From: Bacteroidales bacterium
GTDB taxonomy: Bacteria > Bacteroidota > Bacteroidia > Bacteroidales > VadinHA17
Assembly (NCBI GenBank): GCA_003142255.1
Contig: PLLO01000014.1
Coordinates: forward strand, 248,371 to 312,370
DNA length: 64,000 nucleotides
Reading direction: 5' to 3'
Within the stretch, counting starts at the first letter, position 1, and each line of letters begins with the position of its first letter. The notes beneath the pieces are model-generated. The model searched no databases, was not told the origin of the DNA, and saw only the letters and a list, made by a program, of their open reading frames with translations. Position numbers and translations under genes: made by a program. Shown here one piece after another: positions 47,401-53,941 of the stretch.

Positions 47401-47861
47401 TAATAAATATAGCTTGGGAAAGCACAAGAAAATTTTACCCAAAAGTAAGTTGTGAGTGTCAATTAAATTTAAGAGGTGCGGATTTAACCATTAAAGCTTT
47501 ATATGGGATCCATTTTAGTGATATCCTGCGCATTTTTTTAACAAATATGTTCAAATACAGTTCTAACGACATTTATTCCGATTGTATTAACGTGCAGATA
47601 AATACAACCATAGAAAACAAAATACTTGTTTTTACATTTGAAAATGACATTATACAGAATGAAGACCAGCTTAATAAAAAATTTAAAACCTTGATGGATT
47701 CGCAGGGACATTTACAATTGGAAGGAGGAAGCGGATTAGTAAAAGCTCAAAAGATTGTACAATACGATTTGGATGATACTGAAAACTATGTTCATATCAA
47801 TGCGATAGATAAAAAATGTATTGCTACTGTTAGGATTAATCTTCAAAATTTAATCGTATAA
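44430..47861 (+). CDS. DtcA-like sensor of a Detocs-type defence phosphorelay
   Basis: 1143 aa, AT-rich, no membrane segment. Residues ~1-600 are helical with TPR-like pairs (YHKALETLDLVEKKLG near 118; LNQEYEKSYNLWIAILRKD near 500; RYQDAIKLFVNEYIKNP near 545). A linking region spans ~600-870. The C-terminus (~880-1143) resembles a histidine kinase. A helical dimerisation-like part holds His932 and His949 as possible phosphoacceptors. A degenerate GHKL ATPase follows, with Asn1039 in LTNMFKYSS and GGSGL at 1099-1103; the usual DxGxG box is not recognisable. The gene overlaps the lone receiver by one base. Size, order and partners match DtcA of Detocs (established family); the identity is inferred from architecture. 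Confidence 0.75.
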   Translation: MQKQIPKYQIKQDLLKVIGHPKKCSRLVNALKNIEDFNEIVQIISETIKIIPQFEKRFWGNLLPKTIKDIGKEKMYFFKPVSLRNEINWTILGIKLHVDIIREFIEYRKVFEHQVLLGEYHKALETLDLVEKKLGVSIWLYESKFLVYEMMGAQDNSIFLISQINESRQDEDNDNGFVTLLLYYLWNRAKKDLSANKYDEDLFNKFKRNRTDFQKDTYNYHLFRLNYYVHYNIEDTAIPLIMEVTNSIIDRYITLIQVLQSTCVKENNIDVIFSRAQYLYKLTNDTTLIPFLYLKEHQTSNNNGYFNKHYIQIIDSYYKGDYVDVINKCKAFVKKDSSNFDVIKFYSYSLLFAGNGYSPIYSNHLSPINQISKKIFDSINEKDNSAPLYNLYQINKNIYGFAIANGLDYFIKDENNSLKSNRLRLLSLRYYDPLFSTFFKDEDDAMFYLENGLQHFGSSISIEHQIRRIKKEITPQSLVADYIKEEDNAKVLFLNQEYEKSYNLWIAILRKDSLNNPISQTTIKFAFDCLIKLERYQDAIKLFVNEYIKNPISIKKTDATSFMQLLKKQKYKGIKRTIELPIFVGLNSLKDTDKSFILQSFCDYYDVKKPSELFDALNDFDRNIVETFFFVIVNEDILRHYIYINSTQESLEEKHRILIFLINMKTPNESLYKGLADEVFEELIVYTGTRKIDESKIFANDQAIIKYELKDIEGLYDSFRVQYNLLETGTRTFLFVDAESYDAESLDGTILKANVKYTDNAIHQVAYDLYDTIRERFLFSKFGLGTYLSTRIRHGVLEGELRSDFVVHNLILNKTNDEYVNNDYWVQTYGLDRTTNEELNKILADFSEQVDTLISNFKSDILQIKIDKSNKGLFDYTIDSETLSIEALKIAFRARDSQDFCQLVIINLWEITERNLSNIRNYIKYELSEKFHNLFNELLSRTSALRSEHFNNDINSCISDVRANFSQKLLRIEGWFHIQESKFDDFNLKDLINIAWESTRKFYPKVSCECQLNLRGADLTIKALYGIHFSDILRIFLTNMFKYSSNDIYSDCINVQINTTIENKILVFTFENDIIQNEDQLNKKFKTLMDSQGHLQLEGGSGLVKAQKIVQYDLDDTENYVHINAIDKKCIATVRINLQNLIV

Positions 47862-48307
47862 TGAGCAAAATACTAATAATAGAAGATGAGCAAAGGAAAT
47901 TAGACTATTTAAAAGATTTCCTTAAAATGGAATTCCCGGATATTGAGTTTGGGGAAAAGCATTCTTATAACTCGGCATTAAAAGAGATTGTAGAGAATCA
48001 CACAAAATACAACCTAATTTTGCTAGATATGTCTATGAGCACTTATGATGTAAGTGTTGAAGAGTCTGGTGGAGTTCCAGAGCCTTTAGCCGGAGAAAAC
48101 ATATTAGATGCAATGTTTCTTAATGAAATACCAACAAAAGTCGTTGTTGTAACTATGTATGAAAGCTTTGTGGGGAAAAAACTAAAAGCTTTTAATATTG
48201 AACTAAAAGAGAATTATCCTGATAATTATTTAGGATTTGTATTTTTCTCTCATAAAGACACTGACTGGAGAGTCGAACTTAAAAAATATATAACTTTAAC
48301 CATATGA
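47861..48307 (+). CDS. DtcB-like stand-alone receiver protein
   Basis: 148 aa receiver domain only. Acidic pair Glu8/Asp9, phosphoacceptor Asp56 in NLILLDMSMS, Thr98 and Lys132 in FFSHKDTDW are all in place, so it should accept phosphate. It has an insertion after the phosphoacceptor (VEESGGVPEPLAGE) that is shared in style with the receiver of the next gene. In Detocs the equivalent protein buffers phosphate from the sensor to prevent false activation. Start overlaps the sensor stop (TAATG); its stop overlaps the effector start (ATGA). Confidence 0.8.
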   Translation: MSKILIIEDEQRKLDYLKDFLKMEFPDIEFGEKHSYNSALKEIVENHTKYNLILLDMSMSTYDVSVEESGGVPEPLAGENILDAMFLNEIPTKVVVVTMYESFVGKKLKAFNIELKENYPDNYLGFVFFSHKDTDWRVELKKYITLTI

Positions 48308-49539
48308 TAAAAATTTTGATTTTGGACGATACTGAGACAAAAATAGCTCGTATTAAATCAGTTATAGTAAATAACTGTAATATCCCAGAAAATAATATTG
48401 ATGTGGCAAGTTCTATTAATTCAGGACGTGTATTATTATGCAAAAATGATTACGACCTCCTACTATTAGATTTGGTTTTGCCTCTGACTGATGGCGATGA
48501 ACCGGATAGAGAAGAAGGTCCTAAATTCATTGATGAAATCTATACTAATGAGCAAATCAATATACCAAATCAAATCATTGGGTTAACTCAATATGATGAG
48601 TTTTATTCTGAACTAAAAGAACGTTTTGAAGATAAAGTTTGGTATTTGTTGAAATATGAACAATCAAAAAACGATTGGATAACAAAATTGCAGAATAAAA
48701 TCATTCATCTTCGGAAAAATAAAGAATCGTTACAACATTCTATTTCCAATGAATATACATTTGATGTTGCAGTAATTTGCGCTTTGCAAGAAGAATTCAT
48801 ACAATTAAAATTGGCTTTTGAGAAAATTGATTGGAATAAAATTAATTATACTGGAATCCCTTTTGATTTTTATGAAGGAATAGTACACACAGTTTATGGG
48901 AATTCATTAAGAATTATTATTGCATGCGTTGGGAAATCAGGGATGTCCGCAACATCAATATTAGCAACCACGATGTTTAATATCTTCAAAGTCGATTATC
49001 TATTCATGACTGGCTTTTGTGCAGGGTTTGAATCAGCAGATGTTACATTTGGAGACATTGTGATAGCAGATTCTATTCAGGATTATACCACTGGAAAATT
49101 GAAAGATGATGAAACTGGAAATTTGAAATTACTAAAAGAACTTCATCAAATTCCTGCTAACTACGAACTTGCATCTAAAATTGGAACATTTATCTCAGAT
49201 GAAGCCAATATTGCGAAAATCAGTACTTCATTAAAGAAATGTAATTTATTAAAAGGAAGAGACAACGTAAAAGCATTGTTAGCCCCGACTGTTTGTGGGG
49301 CATTTGTTATTGCCTCAGAAACCGTGATGAATAATTTGAAGAATGATTCTAGAAAAATACAAAGCTTGGACATGGAAGGCTTTGGATTATATTTGACATC
49401 TCACATTCTCAACAAAAAATGTTTGTGGATAAAAGCTATTGCAGATTTTGCTAATGCTAGTAAAGGTGACGAATACCATAGCTTGTGCTCATATGCTAGC
49501 GCAGCTCTATTATATCTTTTTTTGAAAGAATGCTTATAA
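48304..49539 (+). CDS. DtcC-like effector: receiver fused to a nucleoside phosphorylase-type ATP nucleosidase
   Basis: 411 aa. Receiver at 1-~125 with Asp8/Asp9, phosphoacceptor Asp56 in YDLLLLDLVLP, Thr95 and Lys117. Residues ~152-411 form a PNP/MTA-nucleosidase fold: FDVAVICALQEEF (Glu163/164), TGFCAGF near 236, SLDMEGF with Glu358, and IKAIADFANASKGDE with Asp381 as the base-protonating acid. In Detocs this domain cleaves ATP to adenine and ribose triphosphate once phosphorylated, stopping phage growth. All key residues seem present, so the effector is likely active. The stop is followed after 55 bases by the first long palindrome. Confidence 0.85.
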   Translation: MIKILILDDTETKIARIKSVIVNNCNIPENNIDVASSINSGRVLLCKNDYDLLLLDLVLPLTDGDEPDREEGPKFIDEIYTNEQINIPNQIIGLTQYDEFYSELKERFEDKVWYLLKYEQSKNDWITKLQNKIIHLRKNKESLQHSISNEYTFDVAVICALQEEFIQLKLAFEKIDWNKINYTGIPFDFYEGIVHTVYGNSLRIIIACVGKSGMSATSILATTMFNIFKVDYLFMTGFCAGFESADVTFGDIVIADSIQDYTTGKLKDDETGNLKLLKELHQIPANYELASKIGTFISDEANIAKISTSLKKCNLLKGRDNVKALLAPTVCGAFVIASETVMNNLKNDSRKIQSLDMEGFGLYLTSHILNKKCLWIKAIADFANASKGDEYHSLCSYASAALLYLFLKECL

Positions 49540-49594
49540 TATTAAATTATTAGCCATTCGGTTACTAACTTTTTCATTTAAAAAAACTTCGAAA

Positions 49595-49973
49595 GCCTAA
49601 CACGGACAATAAAGGTCATTTGTTTGTCACATTTTTTGCAATTCCTGCCTGCCGGCAGTCAGGTGTTCCTGCCCCCAAGACAGATTTGTAATACCTATAC
49701 CGCGACCGCGCCATTGCTTCCTATAAAACTCTATGCACCTTGACTTGTGACCTGCTCGCCATTAAACTTGTACCGCGACACTCGTAATGCTCACAGAACT
49801 TTGTACCTGGACGGCAAAAATGCGCCATGCTTCGTTCATTCCGGCTGGTAAGGGGACTCTTACCCGATGCGGCGACATTGCTCCAGTCTTCACTCCCGCC
49901 CGAACGACTGAAGTCGTTCAGTCGGGTGGGCGCTCAGCAACACAAACGCCCTTTATTGCCGGGCCGTTATAGG
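49595..49973. repeat. Long attC-like imperfect palindrome, copy 1
   Basis: Left end GCCTAACACGG, right end GGGCCGTTATAGGC. Stem 1: CAATAAAGG (49607-49615) with CCTTTATTG (49950-49958). Stem 2: CATTTTTTGC (49630-49639) with GCAAAAATG (49814-49822). It shares the TTGTCAC, ACTTGTACCGCGA and CCGGCT blocks with copy 2, and the cgaacgactga and cgctcagcaac blocks with copy 3. Open frames inside follow the repeat and are not genes. The remaining sequence to 50380 is AT-rich with no gene. Confidence 0.8.
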
Positions 49974-50380
49974 CAAGCTATTGATTACCAGGACAGTTCC
50001 TGCTTGATGACAAAAGAGATACTGCTCCCTAGACATCTTAATCTTGACATGACAATTTTCTGTTTTCTATCGGGACTTTGCCTTCGCGCAAAAATTTTAA
50101 AATTCAACTAGCCCTCATTACACACATTTGCAAGATCCACAATGCCTACCCACAGGCCAAAACTTGCAAAAGAGTGTAATCTTGCCAATTCACTTCATTG
50201 AAACATGGTCAATATTGCTAATTTTGTACATGAATAAAATAAATAAAAGTGAAAAACATCTATATTGAAAACATTATAAATGAATTAGTTAACCAATGTC
50301 CCTATGGCGATTCAAATAAGCGTCCCTGGATAGTTGGATCTATCGGTGGGAAAGAATCTAAGATTATGAAACATTAAAAT

Positions 50381-50974
50381 ATGTGGTGGCAGTATCTATT
50401 GGTTTTTCTGGGGGCATTTTTGTTTGATGTAGAACCTTTTCCCTTTCCTCCCGCTTTTACCATCATGATTTTTTTACAGATCATGTTCGGTTTAAACATT
50501 TGGTTGGTTATTGTAATTGGGGTTGCGGGTTCCATTTTGGGAAGGTATATCCTTACTTTATATTTCCCGCTTCTGGCAGGAAGAATTTTTAAGCGGACAA
50601 AGAATGAAGACGTGCAGTTTCTTGGCAAAAAAATGAAAGAGAAGGTATGGAGAGGCCAGTTGGTAATAATTGCATACTCCTTATTGCCTCTTCCAACGAC
50701 CCCGCTATTCTTGGCCGCTGGTATGGCGAAAATAAAAGCTTTGTATATTATTCCAGCGTTTTTCATAGGTAAGTTCACAAGTGATACCATTGCTGTACAT
50801 TTAGGCAAATATGCCGCAGAGCATGCCAGAAACATAATAGAAGGAGCATTATCATGGAAGTCAATTACAAGTTTAGTGGTAGGGTTACTTCTTATTTGTG
50901 CTCTTTTATTTATTGACTGGCGTTCGCTAATCCAAAAGAAAAAATTTAAGTTGAAATTTAAGATATGGAAGTAA
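50381..50974 (+). CDS. VTT/DedA-like small membrane protein
   Basis: 197 aa with about five hydrophobic segments (~3-20, ~27-55, ~95-115, ~122-140, ~165-183). The loop SLLPLPTTPLFLAAGM between helices resembles the re-entrant motif of the VTT/SNARE-associated membrane family, whose members handle lipids or act in membrane homeostasis. It lies alone between palindrome copies 1 and 2, like a cassette gene. Its function here is unknown. Confidence 0.6.
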   Translation: MWWQYLLVFLGAFLFDVEPFPFPPAFTIMIFLQIMFGLNIWLVIVIGVAGSILGRYILTLYFPLLAGRIFKRTKNEDVQFLGKKMKEKVWRGQLVIIAYSLLPLPTTPLFLAAGMAKIKALYIIPAFFIGKFTSDTIAVHLGKYAAEHARNIIEGALSWKSITSLVVGLLLICALLFIDWRSLIQKKKFKLKFKIWK

Positions 50975-51293
50975 AGAAAGGGGCGTTAGATACTCCTATC
51001 TTTAAGATATAAAAAAACTCGCTTAGAGATTAAATCAATACAATTTTCTGAAATTATTATTCTACTCCTTTGCAAGCACTTTGCCAAAGCCCACGCTAAT
51101 CAATGCTAGAACCAAAGACTTGGTAAAGAGTTTGCAAAAACAACCATTTTTAATTTTAAAATTTTCCCTCTTTTCCACGAATTAAATATAGGGATCTGCT
51201 ACAGAACTAATTGTATGATAAAACCTGACTAATAAAAAGACAAATTATTAATAACAAGACAACCCACAAGTACCGAGACAGGAAAAAATGCCA

Positions 51294-51553
51294 GCCCATA
51301 ACACGGTCAGTTGGGGTAATTTGCTTGTCACAATATTTGCAAAGTAACCTTGACAGGATACAAAACGCTTAACCATTCTAATTATCTATCAACTATTTAC
51401 TTGTACCGCGATCGCTAACTCCGTCGCACACCGTGATGGCAAATATTGCGCCATACCGGCTTGCCACCGGGACAACTCCGTACCAACAACCGGGACAATC
51501 AACCGGATGGCTGCGCCGGTAACGCAAACTCCCTCAACTGCCGGGCCGTTATG
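51294..51553. repeat. Long attC-like imperfect palindrome, copy 2 (short form)
   Basis: Left CATAACACGG, right GGGCCGTTATG. Stem 1: CAGTTGGGG (51308-51316) with CCTCAACTG (51532-51540). Stem 2: CAATATTTGC (51331-51340) with GCAAATATTG (51439-51448), perfect. About 120 bases shorter than copies 1 and 3. 50975-51293 is AT-rich with no gene. Confidence 0.8.
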
Positions 51554-51614
51554 TTGCATTCGGGCCTCGTGCTCCAATTAGAGGACATTTAGTTATCTTT
51601 ATCAAAAAAAGCTG

Positions 51615-52616
51615 ATGGCCGAATCTGGAATCAAGATATTTCAAGCACAAGATGGCAAAACCGAAATTCAGGTTGTCGTGCAGGCAGAATCCGTTTGGCT
51701 TTCTCAAAAACAAATGTCAGAGCTCTTCGAAAAAGATTCCGATACAATTGGACTTCATCTTCGGAACATTTATAAATCAAGAGAATTGGGAGAGAAAGCA
51801 ACTACCGAGAAATACTCGGTAGTTCAAAAAGAGGGCGACAGGCAGGTAAAAAGGGCAATTAAACTATATAACCTTGATGCAATAATATCGGTTGGGTATA
51901 GGGTCAATTCTAAACGAGGAGTACAATTCAGAATTTGGGCTACTCAAATTCTGAAAGACTATTTAATTAATGGCTTTTCAATAAATGAAAAGAGATTAAC
52001 TGCTCAAATAGAACAACTTAATTCCCTGAAAGAAACTGTACTTCTCCTTGGTAAAGTCACTGGCCAAAAAAGATTATCAACTGATGAATCTGAAGGACTA
52101 ATAAAAATCATTACAGATTATGCTTACGCTCTGGACGTCCTTGATCAATATGATTATCAGAACTTAAAGATCACAGACACTTCAGGTAAAGAAATATACA
52201 AGGTCTCCTATCAAGAGGCAATTCAAAGAATAACTGACCTGAGAAAGGTCTTCGGAAATAGTCCGTTATTTGGAAAAGAGAAAGATGATTCATTTAAAAG
52301 TTCCATATCAACAATATATCAGACATTTGACAAAAAAGACCTTTATCCAAGCGTTGAAGAGAAAGCAGCGAATCTCTTATACCTCGTGACTAAAAATCAC
52401 TCATTTGTTGATGGTAATAAAAGGATTGCCGCATTCCTATTTCTATATTTTCTCGAAAGAAACAAACTCCTCTTTACATCAAATGGAGAAAAACGGATAC
52501 CTGACAACGCTCTTGTAGCCTTGACCCTGATGATAGCAGTCAGCCAACCGAATGAAAAGGATACTATGATTAAGGTGATTGTCAATCTGATTAATAAAAA
52601 AATAAACGCAACATAA
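51615..52616 (+). CDS. RhuM-family DNA-binding/Fic (Doc-like) fusion protein
   Basis: 333 aa. Residues ~5-120 are the RhuM/virulence-protein domain (VWLSQKQMSELFEKDSDTI, GYRVNSKRGVQFRIWATQIL). Residues ~155-333 are a Fic/Doc fold with HSFVDGNKR at 262-270, close to the Doc form HxFxDANKR, so the phosphate-binding loop and catalytic His are kept. Such proteins are thought to act as toxin-like or defence modules; no separate antitoxin is next to it. The stop codon TAA (52614-52616) is part of the left end of palindrome copy 3. Confidence 0.85.
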   Translation: MAESGIKIFQAQDGKTEIQVVVQAESVWLSQKQMSELFEKDSDTIGLHLRNIYKSRELGEKATTEKYSVVQKEGDRQVKRAIKLYNLDAIISVGYRVNSKRGVQFRIWATQILKDYLINGFSINEKRLTAQIEQLNSLKETVLLLGKVTGQKRLSTDESEGLIKIITDYAYALDVLDQYDYQNLKITDTSGKEIYKVSYQEAIQRITDLRKVFGNSPLFGKEKDDSFKSSISTIYQTFDKKDLYPSVEEKAANLLYLVTKNHSFVDGNKRIAAFLFLYFLERNKLLFTSNGEKRIPDNALVALTLMIAVSQPNEKDTMIKVIVNLINKKINAT

Positions 52617-52984
52617 CACGGACAATAAAGGTTATACGCCCAGCCTCCGCCAAGGCTACGGCTGGCACTGTTGTCACGGTTTTTGCAAACCGTTCCTGCT
52701 CTCAAGAGAGCTCAGTATAAGGGGACATCACCGTGATTGCGCCGCTGCTCTCAACCAAACCCTTTGTAAGGTGATAGGTGACCTGCTCTCAAAAACATTG
52801 TGCTGCAACACCTATAAACTTAAAAAGCTTGCAACTATATGGCAAAAACCGTTCCAAGCTTCGCTCCTTCCGGCTTCAAAGGGGGAAATCTCCCCCGGCC
52901 TTCACTCCTGACCGAACGACTGACATCGTTCAGTCAGGTGGACGCTCAGCAACGCTTACGCTCTTTATTGCTTGGCCGTTAACC
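52612..52984. repeat. Long attC-like imperfect palindrome, copy 3
   Basis: Left CATAACACGG, right TTGGCCGTTAAC. Stem 1: CAATAAAGG (52623-52631) with TCTTTATTG (52962-52970, one G-T). Stem 2: CGGTTTTTGC (52677-52686) with GCAAAAACCG (52842-52851), perfect. The inner part shares the cgaacgactga and cgctcagcaac blocks with copy 1. Confidence 0.8.
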
Positions 52985-53046
52985 AATTTAACTGAAAAAG
53001 GCCGTACTTCTAGACTGTATTAGGGATTTTTAAAAGGCTAAAGGAT

Positions 53047-53079
53047 AAACCTCCGCATCTGAAATAGTTGCGGAGGTTT
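53047..53079 (+). terminator. Intrinsic terminator after palindrome copy 3
   Basis: Stem AAACCTCCGCA (53047-53057) with TGCGGAGGTTT (53069-53079), then TTCTTTT. It also lies 17 bases past the stop of the convergent HTH gene. Confidence 0.75.
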
Positions 53080-53095
53080 TCTTTTATATCAGGGT

Positions 53096-53389
53096 TTACG
53101 CCCTTCGGATTCTGTCAGATTTTCTTCCAGTATACCCTGATTCAAAAAGCTTTAAAATATCGCTTCTCTTGTAGAAGAATTTTTTTCCTCCAGGAGGTGG
53201 CGAAAAAGGAAGTTTCTCGTCATCCCGTAAAGTTTGCAGTGTTCTTTCACTGCATTTAAGGATCTTCATAGTCTCTTCCTTGTCAACCCATTCGATTAAG
53301 TCAATGGCATTGCTTTTTTGAGTTTCAAGAAGTGTATCCACTTTCTCAGTCAACTCATCGAGCTTTTGTAAAACTTCATCTTGATACAT
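53096..53389 (-). CDS. Excisionase-like helix-turn-helix protein
   Basis: 97 aa. Residues 1-27 form a coiled coil (VLQKLDELTEKVDTLLETQ). Residues ~34-88 are a MerR/HTH_17-type winged helix: WVDKEETMKILKCSERTLQTLRDD, then KLPFSPPPGGKKFFYKRSDI. This pattern is typical of excisionase or element regulators in Bacteroidota mobile elements. No integrase is next to it. Three TTTCTGCAA iterations lie 90 bases upstream. Confidence 0.8.
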   Translation of the reverse strand: MYQDEVLQKLDELTEKVDTLLETQKSNAIDLIEWVDKEETMKILKCSERTLQTLRDDEKLPFSPPPGGKKFFYKRSDILKLFESGYTGRKSDRIRRA

Positions 53390-53478
53390 TTTTGTTTTGT
53401 AATTAGATGGTTCAGCTACACCATGATAATTGCAATGATATTAAACGCTATCAATGTACCAAAGGAAATTTTGTAAAA

Positions 53479-53605
53479 TTTCTTTCTGCAAAAGATTTAT
53501 TTCTTTCTGCAACATTTTATTTATTTCTGCAATTCACTATAAAAATGAGGTTTATTATCACTCCCATCCTTGCATAAAATCGCTTGGAACCTCATTTTGC
53601 AGAAA
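53479..53605. promoter_or_regulatory. Iterated TTTCTGCAA motif (possible operator or iterons)
   Basis: TTTCTTTCTGCA at 53479-53490 and 53500-53511, then ATTTCTGCAA near 53523-53532: steps of 21 and about 20 bases, two helix turns. An inverted copy TTTGCAGAAA lies at 53596-53605. ATGAGGTT (53545-53552) and AACCTCAT (53588-53595) also form an inverted pair. The array lies in front of the HTH gene. Confidence 0.55.
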
Positions 53606-53710
53606 TGAATGAGAAGACTATCTTCTAAGTTAGAAGGACAGGTGAACCATTAGGTGTACTTGATTAATAAAATATTATAATTGGCTGGTTACCTAATTAT
53701 TGTAAACCAG

Positions 53711-53774
53711 GTTCGGGAGGAGGCAGAACTTGTATGGGTGCAAGAGGTCGTCCGTTCAAGTTGGATCACTCCGA
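53711..53774 (+). pseudogene. tRNA-like remnant (T arm and 3' acceptor strand)
   Basis: GTCCG-TTCAAGT-TGGAT (53750-53766) is a full 5-bp T stem with a 7-base loop, followed by CACTCCG and A like an acceptor 3' strand; AGGTC just before fits a variable loop. A GTTC...GAAC D-arm-like hairpin lies at 53711-53729. The 5' acceptor strand does not match and the anticodon arm is defective. It looks like a relic or recombination scar at the right edge of the island. Confidence 0.4.
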
Positions 53775-53785
53775 ATTAAGAAAAG

Positions 53786-53816
53786 AAGAGGCTTTCAGAA
53801 TATTTGGAAACCTCTT
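53786..53816 (+). terminator. Intrinsic terminator after the tRNA-like remnant
   Basis: AAGAGG (53786-53791) with CCTCTT (53811-53816), extended by CTTTC/GGAAA pairs, then TTATTTT. Confidence 0.65.
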
Positions 53817-53941
53817 TTATTTTGTCTGGTTTTATAAGGTCTTTCAACCGGTTGTAACTTCCAAAGGTTATGGATAAGAAAAAAACTTAACAAATGAATA
53901 TTAAGGGATTTTATGCTTTTAATCAAATGTTTTCTTTTTTC

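Noticed and set aside
49787..53023. Plus-strand reading frames 49787-49972 and 52778-53023 that share the peptide VQSGGRSAT
   Set aside because: They lie wholly inside palindrome copies 1 and 3. The shared peptide follows from the DNA repeat, and copy 2 has no equivalent frame.
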